The notes: generated by a model from the sequence alone, not told the origin. Shown: positions 1 through 8,122, counted from the stretch's first letter. The stretch: DNA of 64,000 nucleotides from UBA4416 sp964543545 (GCA_964543545.1 CAZIYT010000001.1:1364001-1428000), one strand, 5' to 3'. Numbers and translations: made by a program.

Positions 1-321
1 ATCACGGGCTTTGTGGGTGCCGGCGGTGGCTTTATCATCGTTCCGGTATTGATCTTTTTTTTACGCCTGAGCTTTAAGAAAGCAGTGGGGACGTCGTTGT
101 GTATTATCGCACTCAATTCATTGATTGGCTTCACGGGAAATATCGGCAGCCAGCATATCGACTGGCCTTTCCTGTTTACGATCTCTGCGATCTGCGCGGC
201 AGGCATTCTCATCGGGAGCCTGCTTTCCAGTAAAGTGTCGTCCCAGAAGCTGCGTCCGGCCTTCGGTTGGTTTACGCTGGTAGTTGGCATATTTGTATTA
301 GTAAAAGAGTTGGTATTATAA
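1..321 (+). CDS. TauE/SafE-family permease, 5'-truncated
   Basis: The reading frame is open from base 1, so the start lies outside the window; 106 C-terminal residues are present. They begin with a glycine-rich GFVGAGGGF segment typical of the internal repeat of TauE/SafE (DUF81) permeases. Hydrophobic membrane helices follow (around IIVPVLIFF, SLCIIALNSLIGF, FTISAICAAGILIGSLL and a last helix ending in VLVKELVL). Family members export sulfite, sulfoacetate or other small organosulfur anions across the inner membrane; the substrate here cannot be told. The stop codon shares one base with the mltG start (TAATG), which suggests translational coupling. The methionine-like start at position 13 is internal to the conserved motif and should not be taken as the real start. 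Confidence 0.8.
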   Translation: MTGFVGAGGGFIIVPVLIFFLRLSFKKAVGTSLCIIALNSLIGFTGNIGSQHIDWPFLFTISAICAAGILIGSLLSSKVSSQKLRPAFGWFTLVVGIFVLVKELVL

Positions 322-1370
322 TGGCAAAGGGTAAAGGAAAATACGGTAAGATCATTTTGTTCGTGTTCCTGATAGGGCTGGGTGCAGGTGGCTACTGGGC
401 TTACAAGAATGTATTCAAAAGTAATGTACACCTGAACGGTAAGAAGTTTACCTATATCTATATTCCTACGGGCGCCAAATTCGAGGATGTGCTCGATGAG
501 CTTTACTCACAAAATATCATCGACGATCATGAGAGCTTTGAGTGGATGGCGAAGGAAATGGATCTTCCGGAAAACGTAAATCCCGGCAAATACAGGATTG
601 GCGCGGATATGAGCAACCGTTCCATTGTCAAGATGATCGTGAACGGCAAGCAGGAAAAAGTAAAGCTGTTCTTCAATTCGCAGATCCGCACCAAAGAGCA
701 GTTCATGGCTTATGTGACAGAAAAGCTGGAAATAGAGCTCGGAGACCTGGAGGAATATTGCTCCAATGAAGAAGTGCTGGGAGAGAAGTACGGGCTTAAC
801 TCTGACAATTTTATGTGCCTGATCGTACCGGAAAGCTATGAGGTGAACTGGACCACACACATCGACGATTTTTTTGAGATCCTGAAAAAGAGCTATGACG
901 AGGTATGGACGAAAGAGCGGAGAAACAAAGCGAAAGCCATTGGCTACTCGGTTCCGGAAGTGATCACGCTGGCCTCTATTGTGCAAAGCGAAAGTGCCAT
1001 CAAAAGCGAGCAGCAAAAAATTGCAGGCGTTTATATCAACCGTCTCAAAAAGGATATGAAGTTGCAGGCCGATCCTACCATTGTGTTTGCCAACCAATCC
1101 TTTGAGGTGCAGCGGGTGCTGTCTTCGGATAAGGACATCGATTCACCATACAATACCTACATGTACAAAGGCCTTCCTCCGGGCCCGATCTGCCTGGTGA
1201 CAACGGCTGCGGTTGACGCCGTTCTGAATTATACCAAACACGATTACATTTTCTTCTGTGCCAAATGTGATTTCAGCGGCTACTCCAGGTTTACCAGCGA
1301 TTACGCCGAGCACCAGAAGAATGCCAAAGAATACCAGAATGCCTTAAATGAAAGAGGGATCAAACGCTAG
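321..1370 (+). CDS. mltG: endolytic murein transglycosylase MltG (YceG family)
   Basis: A 349-residue inner-membrane peptidoglycan lyase that cleaves nascent glycan strands and so sets their length. I chose the ATG at 321 because it overlaps the previous stop and puts a short basic N-terminus directly before a single membrane helix (about residues 9-28). An upstream in-frame start would run back into the permease gene. The catalytic glutamate is E224 in the ASIVQSES motif, matching the ASIVEKET motif of E. coli MltG. The conserved NRL, DPT and YNTY...GLPPGPI blocks follow in the expected order. Length and domain order are normal. It is followed two bases later by a helicase-like gene on the same strand. 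Confidence 0.95.
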   Translation: MAKGKGKYGKIILFVFLIGLGAGGYWAYKNVFKSNVHLNGKKFTYIYIPTGAKFEDVLDELYSQNIIDDHESFEWMAKEMDLPENVNPGKYRIGADMSNRSIVKMIVNGKQEKVKLFFNSQIRTKEQFMAYVTEKLEIELGDLEEYCSNEEVLGEKYGLNSDNFMCLIVPESYEVNWTTHIDDFFEILKKSYDEVWTKERRNKAKAIGYSVPEVITLASIVQSESAIKSEQQKIAGVYINRLKKDMKLQADPTIVFANQSFEVQRVLSSDKDIDSPYNTYMYKGLPPGPICLVTTAAVDAVLNYTKHDYIFFCAKCDFSGYSRFTSDYAEHQKNAKEYQNALNERGIKR

Positions 1371-1371
1371 C

Positions 1372-1992
1372 ATGAATATCTTTACTGAAAAACTGAACAA
1401 GAATCTCGCGAAGTCTTTGCTGGAGAATCATTTCGAAGAGCCCCTGGAGCTCCAGACCACTGCTATCCGGAAGATCAACAGCGGCTCGGACGTCATCGTG
1501 GAGGCGCCCATGGGATCGGGCAGAAGCAGCACCATTGTGATCAGCACCCTGCATAAGCTGCAGGCTTCTTTTGAAGATGCGCCGCGGGCACTCATCATTG
1601 TGGCCGACAAGGAAGCGGCTATAGCGATGAAGGAGCAATTTGCGCTTTTAGGAAGTTATACCAACCTGCGGGTGCATGCGGCACATGAGGGAGAAAAGAT
1701 CGATAAGCTGGCGGAGTCGATCTACTTTGGTTCGGATGTGGTGATCGGAACACCGGCGCGGATCCTCGAGCTCTATTTCAAAAAGAATCTCAACATCAAT
1801 AAAATAAAATTATTTGCGCTCGACGATGCGGAGCTCATGATCAAAAATGCCAACCAGGGCCAGATCGACCGCCTGGCGCTGAGCTTGCCGAAATGCCAGC
1901 ATTTGGTATTTACAACGGATTATAGTACTAAAGTGGAGCGATTGATTGAGAAGTTCATTGTGGCGCCCCAGTTCATCAGTCTCGAAGGCTGA
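1372..1992 (+). CDS. DEAD/DEAH-box helicase N-terminal domain, stand-alone
   Basis: 206 residues that match only the first RecA-like domain of a DEAD-box RNA helicase. It begins with a Q-motif-like LQTTAI segment. The Walker A region reads APMGSGRSS, with arginine in place of the usual lysine of GSGKT. A TPAR (motif Ib) segment, DDAE where DEAD is expected, and a TTD segment near motif III (SAT) follow. No second helicase domain (motifs IV-VI) follows; the frame stops and a repeat element begins two bases later. The ATG at 1372 is two bases after the mltG stop, so the two are probably one transcript. Without the Walker lysine and the C-terminal domain, helicase activity is unlikely. It may be an RNA-binding or regulatory relic. 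Whether the truncation is old or recent cannot be decided from this sequence alone. Confidence 0.75.
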   Translation: MNIFTEKLNKNLAKSLLENHFEEPLELQTTAIRKINSGSDVIVEAPMGSGRSSTIVISTLHKLQASFEDAPRALIIVADKEAAIAMKEQFALLGSYTNLRVHAAHEGEKIDKLAESIYFGSDVVIGTPARILELYFKKNLNINKIKLFALDDAELMIKNANQGQIDRLALSLPKCQHLVFTTDYSTKVERLIEKFIVAPQFISLEG

Positions 1993-1993
1993 T

Positions 1994-2088
1994 TGCGTCA
2001 GCGATTGTAGCGAAAATCCTTTTGCGGTGCTTCGGCTGCGCTCAGCAGCCGGCAAAAGATTGAAGCGAAAAGCGCGCCCGGACGCCCA
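1994..2088 (-). repeat. hairpin-ended intergenic repeat, copy 1
   Basis: Read on the minus strand this element has the same ends and layout as the copy at 3088-3206. The outer arms GCGTC (1995-1999) and GACGC (2081-2085) are complementary. The inner arms CTTTTGC (2019-2025) and GCAAAAG (2052-2058) are also complementary. Between them is a variable GC-rich tip with GCTGCGCTCAGCAGC. It starts two bases after the stop of the helicase fragment. From memory it resembles an abundant unannotated intergenic repeat of Bacteroidota genomes; I cannot search for it. Confidence 0.7.
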
Positions 2089-2127
2089 AAATTTTTCTCT
2101 CTTAATGATCTAATGTAAACAATTTTC

Positions 2128-2844
2128 TTACGGATTTCGTTTGGTGTAATCCGCCAGGTCCTTTTTGGAGCTACTGAAGGTAAAGGCATCGTACACCTTA
2201 TAGTAATTCTTTTTATCGTAAGTACGTGAGTACGCATACTTCGAAAACTCAAGGCGGTTGCTTTCCATCGTAAACAATTTTGCTACCTGGAGTACCTGTG
2301 CCGAAGCCAGCTCGCGGTTGCCGAAAAAGGTTTTTGCCAGATCCATTTTGGTAGATTCGAAGCTTTCCTTTTTAATGGCGTCGCACATGCCGGTAAATTC
2401 CTGAGGAGTGATGCGGTTATTGTTGACCACTACCGGCGGATCGAGCGGCATGGGATTGATAGGGTGAGACGGCAAAGTACCCGGGTTTGGATTTAGCGGT
2501 GGCGGCTCATTGGCCAGCAGGGTTTTGCTTTCCAGGATGAGGGCGTAGTTGCCGTAAGCATCTTTATTGAGGGCGTATACGGAAACGTAATTCGGTGTGT
2601 TGTTAATAGTGAAGTTGAGGGTTCCGTTTACACCCATTTGCAGGATCTTCACGCGGTAATTGTATTCATCGAGGAAATCGAAGCTGATGTCGCTCGTATA
2701 GAAATTATTCTGACGGATGCCGTTGAGGGATACGATGAACTTCGGGTTGTTAACGTTGGCATTGCGGATCACGATTTTTCCGATGTCCTGGGCTTTGATA
2801 AAGCCTGTGATTCCTAAGATAAGAGCTAAGTAAAGTGCTTTCAT
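2128..2844 (-). CDS. secreted DUF4476 protein
   Basis: 238 residues. The ATG at 2844 gives a clean signal peptide (MKALYLALILGITGFIKAQ); an upstream in-frame start would add a polar stretch before it. The N-terminal half is beta-rich (about residues 20-120). A proline-rich linker with several NP/LP repeats follows (about 122-150). The C-terminal domain of about 85 residues has the ITPQEF...CDAIKKESFESTKM pattern and ends in the YKVYDAF-FSSSKKDLADY signature of DUF4476, a helical Bacteroidota domain of unknown role. It is probably periplasmic or cell-surface. It stands alone, convergent with the mltG pair. Confidence 0.8.
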   Translation of the reverse strand: MKALYLALILGITGFIKAQDIGKIVIRNANVNNPKFIVSLNGIRQNNFYTSDISFDFLDEYNYRVKILQMGVNGTLNFTINNTPNYVSVYALNKDAYGNYALILESKTLLANEPPPLNPNPGTLPSHPINPMPLDPPVVVNNNRITPQEFTGMCDAIKKESFESTKMDLAKTFFGNRELASAQVLQVAKLFTMESNRLEFSKYAYSRTYDKKNYYKVYDAFTFSSSKKDLADYTKRNP

Positions 2845-2868
2845 AATATTGCTTTTTTGTTCTAAAAC

Positions 2869-2876
2869 CAAAAGTA
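2869..2876 (-). promoter_or_regulatory. candidate -7 element for the DUF4476 gene
   Basis: On the minus strand the bases read TACTTTTG, a full match to the Bacteroidota -7 box TAnnTTTG, 25 bases before the ATG at 2844. No TTTG lies at the usual distance upstream, so the call rests on one box. Confidence 0.35.
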
Positions 2877-3087
2877 TGCCATACTGGGCAAGCTGATCAC
2901 TTTTGGATTATTTTAAGCAAATATAAAATTATTGTAGCTTATCATACATTTTAAAACCGGGTATTCTTCGGGCGTGTTTCCATCGAATTTTTAATGATTA
3001 AAAAAATGGCGAAGACCTACGAGGGATGCGGATGGCTTAGCACTGTTATTTCATAAAGGAATCATTTTCTCTAGTGTTATTTTTTTT

Positions 3088-3206
3088 GGCGTCCGGGCGG
3101 GCTTTCCGTTCCAATCTTATTGCCGCACTTCGCCTGCCCCTTCGGCTTCGCTCAGGGTGACAGCTCAGTGCCCGCAATAAGGATTTCCACTGCAATCCCT
3201 GACGCA
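3088..3206 (+). repeat. hairpin-ended intergenic repeat, copy 2
   Basis: Same layout as the copy at 1994-2088 but in the opposite orientation. The outer arms are GGCGTC (3088-3093) and GACGC (3201-3205); the inner arms are CTTATTGC (3116-3123) and GCAATAAG (3174-3181). The shared blocks are GGCGTCCGGGCG, CAATCTT, AAGGATTT and CTGACGCA. The inner stem differs from copy 1 (TTATTGC against TTTTGC), but the other arm changes with it, so pairing is kept. The tip contains CTTCGGCTTCGCTCAGG, itself a frequent Bacteroidota motif. Confidence 0.7.
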
Positions 3207-3260
3207 GTATCCCTGGAGGCATAAGCGTTTACGCTTGAGATAAACGTATTCTTTCGGAGG

Positions 3261-4571
3261 TTACTCTTTGACGAATTTTTTATGCATGATCCGGTGACTG
3301 CTGCTTTCCAGCTCCATTGTATACACACCGGCCGGAAGCGCCGACAGATCGAGAGAAATGCCTTTTGCCGTCATGGTTTCCGGAACGGAAATCAGGCTAC
3401 CATAGACGTTGTAGATGCTTACCCTGTTCAGGGCTGATGAGCTTTCTACTGTCATGAGAGTATTAGCCGGATTGGGATAAACGATCACATCAGCGGGGCT
3501 TTCCAGTTCGCTTACCGATACCGGGCAGCTCAGCTTGTTGATGTAATCCCAGAGCATATTGTCGAATCCCGAAACTGCCAGGTTAAAGCCTCCGGCAGTA
3601 TTTCCCTGCCTGACGATTACCAGGTTCTGACCGGGAACGACATAAATTTTCTGGTCGTTTTTTCCCAGGGCGCAGAACATATTGGCCGGTGCATTCGGGA
3701 TCAGGCTCCCATTGAATACAAATTGAACCTGCGGCGTCATGAAGCTGCTCTTGCCGTTGAGCCACCATAAGTAACCATAGGCCTGGTTAAGGCTTTGCGA
3801 GCTGTTTACCATGGCTTTGAAATACAGCGAATCTTTCATTAGAGTGTCCTGGCTCCAGATTCCCTTGTTCAGCGCCAATAAGCCAAAGCGAGCCATGTCG
3901 CGGGCTTTGCTGTAATACACCTGCTGAACCCACAGGCCACTCATACCGGTGCGCGTTTTAATCCAGTTGTTGGTGATCGTATTATAATTTTGTCCCACGG
4001 CATTGCTTACCACATCCTGCACTTTCCGGTAAGCGCCTGTATGATAGGCCCAGCGTGTAGAAGCATCGGCTTTATATACCAGGCATACTTTACTTGTATC
4101 TTCATTGGTGCATCCTCCCGGAGGAACATCATCGAGCCCGCTGGTCATGCATAACAGGTTTTTGACTGTGATGAGGTCTTCCTTAGCGGGTGGAGCGCTG
4201 GTCCAGCCCATGCCCAGGTATTGAGAAGCCTTGTTGTTGATAGCGATGAAGCCCTGTTGTTGTGCCATGCCTGTAATAAAGGCAGCGAGGCTTTTGCTGG
4301 CGGAGGCCCAGTACCAAACCGAATCGCGGGTGTAAGTGCCAAAGTATTTTTCAAGAACCCGCTTGCCGTCTTTCAGGATCATAAAAGATTTGGTGTCCTT
4401 GGCCAGCAGGTAATTGTACAGGGAGTCGATGCGCGGCTGGCAGTAGCCGATGTCTGCCGGGCGGATGGAATCCCATGTAGTACCCGTGAGGGGCGGAAAA
4501 TATAAAGATTGCGATCTGAGACCGGCAGTGAAAAGGAGGAACGAAAAAAAGAGGAGGTAGCTTTGTTTCAT
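3261..4571 (-). CDS. T9SS-secreted serine hydrolase (beta-lactamase / penicillin-binding fold)
   Basis: 436 residues with a signal peptide (about 1-20). The catalytic domain resembles class C beta-lactamases, esterases and D,D-peptidases (Pfam Beta-lactamase). The SxxK motif is S90-A-S-K93 within WASASKSLAAF, and a tyrosine block WAYHTGAY sits where YxN is expected. A later TAGG segment (GNTAGGF) may serve as the KTG-like triad. Residues from about 362 form a T9SS type A sorting domain: VYPNPANT, then SIYNVYGSLI, LSALPAGVYT and a basic end (HKKFVKE). The enzyme should therefore cross the outer membrane and be released or anchored at the surface. The substrate is unknown. It is the last gene of the minus-strand block. 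Confidence 0.85.
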   Translation of the reverse strand: MKQSYLLFFSFLLFTAGLRSQSLYFPPLTGTTWDSIRPADIGYCQPRIDSLYNYLLAKDTKSFMILKDGKRVLEKYFGTYTRDSVWYWASASKSLAAFITGMAQQQGFIAINNKASQYLGMGWTSAPPAKEDLITVKNLLCMTSGLDDVPPGGCTNEDTSKVCLVYKADASTRWAYHTGAYRKVQDVVSNAVGQNYNTITNNWIKTRTGMSGLWVQQVYYSKARDMARFGLLALNKGIWSQDTLMKDSLYFKAMVNSSQSLNQAYGYLWWLNGKSSFMTPQVQFVFNGSLIPNAPANMFCALGKNDQKIYVVPGQNLVIVRQGNTAGGFNLAVSGFDNMLWDYINKLSCPVSVSELESPADVIVYPNPANTLMTVESSSALNRVSIYNVYGSLISVPETMTAKGISLDLSALPAGVYTMELESSSHRIMHKKFVKE

Positions 4572-4626
4572 AAGTAGTGTGATTAGCGAACTTAAGACTA
4601 CTTAAAGGTACATAAGTTTAATGTGC

Positions 4627-5208
4627 TTAGCGGAGTTTTTGTCCCATTCTGTTTACCTTTTTCAACCAGGCTTCCCGTTTTGCCGGATCCGATGTTTTAA
4701 TGATTCCCAGGTAAGTCAGTTTCACAGGGCTGACGCCGCAAAACTGCAGAATGGATCGCCGGAGCTGGTTGACGCTTGGCCGCCCGAAAAATAAGCGGTA
4801 GTACCAGCCGGGTTGGTCGAGGGTGGTGATGATGTGCGCCGTTTTCCCGGTGAGAAGCTTATCCCAGAAAACAGAATTCTCCCTGTAGCGGAAGGCCATG
4901 CCGGGAAGGAAAAGCCTGTCGACGAATCCTTTCGTCATTGCCGGTAAGCCTCCCCACCATACGGGGTGTACCCACACGAGGTGATCGGCCCATTGTATTT
5001 TCTCCCAGGCTTCCAACAGATCAGGTTCGAGCCCGGTCCGTTTACGATAACCGTAATTCAGGTTGGGATTGAATTGCAGATCCGCGATCACAATTTCTTT
5101 GAGCTCGGCGCCTGAGGCCAAGGCACCTTGTTGATACGCTTCCGCTATTCCGAAATTAAAGGCTTCCCGGTCGGGGTGCCCGTTGATGATGACAATACGT
5201 TGAGGCAT
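4627..5208 (-). CDS. NAD(P)H-dependent oxidoreductase, flavodoxin-like fold (KefF/MdaB type)
   Basis: 193 residues. The ATG at 5208 is preferred; the longer frame would need a TTG and adds eight residues before the conserved IVIINGHPD strand. Family hallmarks are GHPD near the N-terminus (FMN phosphate loop), VWVHPVWWGGLPAMTKGFVDR in the middle, and a late TTLDQPGWYY segment. Such FMN or FAD enzymes reduce quinones or other electrophiles in the cytoplasm. A Crp/Fnr regulator gene lies 63 bases upstream on the same strand, a common pairing that suggests redox-responsive control. A possible -7 box sits at 5230-5237. Confidence 0.85.
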   Translation of the reverse strand: MPQRIVIINGHPDREAFNFGIAEAYQQGALASGAELKEIVIADLQFNPNLNYGYRKRTGLEPDLLEAWEKIQWADHLVWVHPVWWGGLPAMTKGFVDRLFLPGMAFRYRENSVFWDKLLTGKTAHIITTLDQPGWYYRLFFGRPSVNQLRRSILQFCGVSPVKLTYLGIIKTSDPAKREAWLKKVNRMGQKLR

Positions 5209-5229
5209 GGTTCTTCTTTTTTGTGCAGA

Positions 5230-5237
5230 CAAAAGTA
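5230..5237 (-). promoter_or_regulatory. candidate -7 element for the oxidoreductase gene
   Basis: Minus strand TACTTTTG, matching TAnnTTTG, 22 bases before the ATG at 5208. There is no good TTTG at the standard upstream spacing. If real, the oxidoreductase can be transcribed separately from the crp gene upstream. Confidence 0.35.
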
Positions 5238-5271
5238 GAGCAGGACGCTGTCATGCCATCAGGACATTTGT

Positions 5272-5859
5272 CTAAAAAACAAGCTCCTTCCGGATGCGGC
5301 TTAAGTGGCGCTGCGTAATGCCAAGATAAGAGGCAATGTGCTGTAAGGGGATCTGTTGTACATATTCGGGATGGTTTTTCAGAAGGTCCTCGTAACGTAG
5401 CTTTGCATTCACCCGTTGCAACTGAAAGATTCGTTTTTCCAATTCGATGTATTGCTGCTCTGCCGTGATCTTCAGGAATTTCAACCAGCCGGTATACTTG
5501 TCAGCAAGTCGATCCACATCTGTTTTGCTGATCACGAGAAGCTCCGTTTTCGTAAGAGCCTGCATGTACTCCAGGCTTCCCTGCCCGGTAATGAAGGAGG
5601 AATAAGCCGCCACAAACTCTCCGGGGAAACGGAAACAATAGGTTATTTCTTCGCCTGTACCGGAAAGATAAAATGAGCGGCAGGTCCCGGACAGGACAAA
5701 TCCTACTTCCATACAGCGTTCTCCTTCTGATATAAAGTCTTCCGATTTTTTTAAGGTCTTCTCTTTAAACAAAGGAAGTGCTTCCCGGATTTCTTCTTCT
5801 GTGAAAATGCCGATACGTTCAAAATAATTCCGGAGAATAGCCTTAGCGGGAGTAATCAT
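5272..5859 (-). CDS. Crp/Fnr-family transcription regulator
   Basis: 195 residues: a cyclic-nucleotide-binding-type beta barrel (about residues 25-115, with EVGFVLSGTCRSFYL and the PGEFVAAYSSF pocket region), a dimer helix (about 118-145), and a C-terminal DNA-binding segment with a shortened helix-turn-helix (IPLQHIASYLGITQRHLSRIRKE). This short form is common in Bacteroidota. There is no Fnr-type cysteine cluster at the N-terminus. Its start overlaps the end of the sirtuin gene by four bases (ATGA), so the two are cotranscribed. The neighbouring oxidoreductase is the likely target. Confidence 0.9.
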   Translation of the reverse strand: MITPAKAILRNYFERIGIFTEEEIREALPLFKEKTLKKSEDFISEGERCMEVGFVLSGTCRSFYLSGTGEEITYCFRFPGEFVAAYSSFITGQGSLEYMQALTKTELLVISKTDVDRLADKYTGWLKFLKITAEQQYIELEKRIFQLQRVNAKLRYEDLLKNHPEYVQQIPLQHIASYLGITQRHLSRIRKELVF

Positions 5860-6695
5860 GACCTGTTTTTTAATGTGCTGAACACTTCTACAAATTCCGG
5901 CAAGGCATCGCTGCTTTTCGCGCGGATCACAAAGCCGTTTTTCTTTTGATAGGCCAGCTCCGAAAAGGCGTTGGCATTCGGATTAATGTCAATGAGCATT
6001 CCCTGCCGGCTTAGCACGCTTTCTGTGACCAGCATGGGCAGGTTGGTAGCGCCTGAGCTGCCGATGGTTAAGAGCAGGCCGGTTTCCTTGGCTGTGCGCA
6101 TGGAAGAATCAAGCTTGTAATGTTTTTCATTATAGCGCTCGTCGAACCACAGCACATGTGGTCTCAGGTAGTCGCCACATTGAGGGCATTTGAGCTGTTG
6201 GATTTGCGCTTCTGTTAATTCCTGGTTTTTCTCAAAGGCAAAGTCCGGGAAAGGGTAAAAAGCCTTGCTGCATTCTTCTCCGCAGCGCACTTTTTCTAAT
6301 GTTCCGTGGATGAGGAACGTTCTTTTTTCGGAAGTTCCGGCTTTGTGGTGCAGGCCATCCACGTTTTGCGTAATCAACCTGAAGCGGTCGCCAAACAATT
6401 TCTCCAATTCCGTAATCGCGAAATGTCCTTTGTTGGGAAGGGCTTTGGAGCAGATCGTGTTCCGGTACAAAAACCATTTCCACACTTCCAGTGGCTTCTG
6501 CCGAAACATGCGCAATGTTCCCATTTCTTCGGGCATGTAATTCTTCGAGCCCACGGTCCAGAAACCGTCTATATCGCGAAAAGTAGGAATGCCGCTGTCG
6601 GACGAAAGCCCGGCGCCGGTGAGCACCGTGAGTTTTCGTGTGCCGGCGTAAAACTCTTCGAGCTTTTGTAAGAGTGTATCGTCAAGGTAAGTCAT
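5856..6695 (-). CDS. Sir2-family NAD-dependent protein deacylase
   Basis: 279 residues. The NAD-binding motif GAGLSSDSGIPTFR lies at about 27-40. TQNVDGLHHKAG and the catalytic histidine in FLIHGTLE follow. Two zinc-binding cysteine pairs are present (RCGEEC and CPQC), then LRPHVLWFDE and GSSGATNLP. All active-site elements look intact. Family members remove acetyl, succinyl or related groups from lysines using NAD and give nicotinamide and O-acyl-ADP-ribose. It is a cytoplasmic enzyme. Four bases overlap the following crp gene, so its expression is tied to that regulator. Confidence 0.92.
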   Translation of the reverse strand: MTYLDDTLLQKLEEFYAGTRKLTVLTGAGLSSDSGIPTFRDIDGFWTVGSKNYMPEEMGTLRMFRQKPLEVWKWFLYRNTICSKALPNKGHFAITELEKLFGDRFRLITQNVDGLHHKAGTSEKRTFLIHGTLEKVRCGEECSKAFYPFPDFAFEKNQELTEAQIQQLKCPQCGDYLRPHVLWFDERYNEKHYKLDSSMRTAKETGLLLTIGSSGATNLPMLVTESVLSRQGMLIDINPNANAFSELAYQKKNGFVIRAKSSDALPEFVEVFSTLKNRS

Positions 6696-6716
6696 CGTAT
6701 TTTCGGGGTGCTGATA

Positions 6717-7460
6717 TTAGTTGTTGATGGCTGTGATCCGGTGCGCAAACTTCCCGACCGGCGAGCCGGTCACGTTGATCCAGATCTGGCCGTTGCCAAG
6801 CATAGCGCCCTGGTAATTCGTAAACAGGTTGCAGGAGCAGAGTGATTTGATACTGTTTTTAAACTCCGCATGGAAGATGCGGTCGAAGTTAGCTACCAGC
6901 TGCTTTGCGGTTTTAATGGTAATGGGCGTTTTGCCATCCAGGGTGGTTTTGAGAGGATACAGGGTGTTATTGGCAACCCAGTTTTTATCGCCTCTCAGGA
7001 TCGCTCCTTTTACCGTTTTCATAAAGCCTTCGATATCGTCTGCGTTCGTGAAGAAAAAATCAGAATAGCGGTTTTCTGACGTACCGCCGCAGATAGCCTG
7101 CAGGTTGAGCCTGATGGGCAGGGATTTCAGGCCGGTGTTATCGGTCCAGGTACCGTCAAAATGATCTGTGTCGTCAGAGGTCAGCGTGCCTTTCATGTAT
7201 GCCTTCACCTTTTCATCGGCGAGTTCCGTCAAAACGACCGTGTTCCCGTCAACCGTTCCGCTTAGTTGAATTTTGCGTTCATATTTGGTATAACAGTAGT
7301 TGCCTTTCAGCTGCCCCTTGTCTGTGAGAAACAGAGACAAGCGGATGTCCGTTTTTCCGAGTGTGCCTTCAAAGTCGTACCATTTGCCTGTTTCAAAGTT
7401 CAGGGCATGGCTTAAGTTCCCTAAAAGGATCAGCGTTGTAAGGATGATAAACCGGTTCAT
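6717..7460 (-). CDS. exported protein of unknown function
   Basis: 247 residues with a signal peptide (about 1-19, ending SHA). Residues 25-125 are short alternating strands (KWYDFEGTLGKTDIRLSLFL, KGNYCYTKY, IQLSGTVDG, FDGTWTDN). This pattern is seen in lipocalin-like or avidin-like exported Bacteroidota proteins. The rest contains NADDIEGFMKTVKGAILRGDKNWVANNTLYPL, reminiscent of NTF2-like helices. I do not recognise a named family. It starts nine bases after the second crp gene on the same strand, so it may be its cotranscribed partner. Confidence 0.65.
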   Translation of the reverse strand: MNRFIILTTLILLGNLSHALNFETGKWYDFEGTLGKTDIRLSLFLTDKGQLKGNYCYTKYERKIQLSGTVDGNTVVLTELADEKVKAYMKGTLTSDDTDHFDGTWTDNTGLKSLPIRLNLQAICGGTSENRYSDFFFTNADDIEGFMKTVKGAILRGDKNWVANNTLYPLKTTLDGKTPITIKTAKQLVANFDRIFHAEFKNSIKSLCSCNLFTNYQGAMLGNGQIWINVTGSPVGKFAHRITAINN

Positions 7461-7469
7461 GTTAGTTAC

Positions 7470-8045
7470 TTATTTTTTTATAGTCCGTTTCCGGATCCTG
7501 CTGAGCGATTCGGGTGTCATACCGAGATAGCTGGCAATCTGGTGCTGTGGGACCCGCAGAAACAATCCGGGACGTGTATCCATTAAGTTGAGGTAACGCT
7601 CTTCGGGAGAAGACGTAATGAAGCGGCTGAAGGCTTCCTGGGTTTTGCCAAAGTCCTGCTCCATCATTGTGCGTGTAATAGCCAGCAGTTTCGGGTATCG
7701 CGCATACATGTCCTGCTCCTGGCTCATGTCGCCTACCACGAGCAGGCAATCTTCGGCGCATACGAGGTAATGTCCCGAAGGCGCTTGTTGCGTGTAGCTT
7801 GCAAAGGGGATGGCGGCCTGCTGCTCGGTATAAAATGCCGTTGTTTTTTCTTCGCCGTCGATGATACTGTATTGACGGATGCAGCCTTTCAACACAAAGT
7901 AACAGATAGATGAAACCTCGCCGGCTTTCAAAAGCAGCGAGCCTTTCGGGTAAGACTCCACGGGAATCAGTTCCGCAATTTCCCTGGCTTCTGCTTCCGG
8001 AAGGGTATCAAGGCCGGGAAGGAGTTTGAGTAAATCGGGTTTCAT
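7470..8045 (-). CDS. Crp/Fnr-family transcription regulator (second)
   Basis: 191 residues with the same plan as the regulator at 5272-5859: a cNMP-binding-like barrel (ICYFVLKGCIRQYSI, then AAIPFASYTQ), a dimer helix, and a short C-terminal helix-turn-helix RVPQHQIASYLGMTPESLSRIRKR. The recognition helix differs from the first copy (TPESL against TQRHL), so target sites are probably different. The effector is unknown; no cysteine cluster is visible. The exported protein gene at 6717 follows nine bases later. Confidence 0.9.
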   Translation of the reverse strand: MKPDLLKLLPGLDTLPEAEAREIAELIPVESYPKGSLLLKAGEVSSICYFVLKGCIRQYSIIDGEEKTTAFYTEQQAAIPFASYTQQAPSGHYLVCAEDCLLVVGDMSQEQDMYARYPKLLAITRTMMEQDFGKTQEAFSRFITSSPEERYLNLMDTRPGLFLRVPQHQIASYLGMTPESLSRIRKRTIKK

Positions 8046-8122
8046 GATCGTAATTAGAATCGTCGGGCTTATTCTGTCAATAGACTTGTTTGATATACTG
8101 CTTCTATAAAAATTAATGCTTT

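Larger units (their letters stand above)
2845..3260. other. intergenic region holding a repeat element
   Basis: 416 bases between two minus-strand genes. It contains a possible -7 box at 2869-2876, about 200 AT-rich bases with nothing recognisable, the hairpin repeat at 3088-3206, and a short segment up to the next stop codon. No credible reading frame was seen on either strand. Confidence 0.6.

Noticed and set aside
507..1097. 196-codon open frame on the minus strand inside mltG
   Set aside because: It lies entirely within a clearly conserved gene, has no start signal and no family features; it is a shadow frame.
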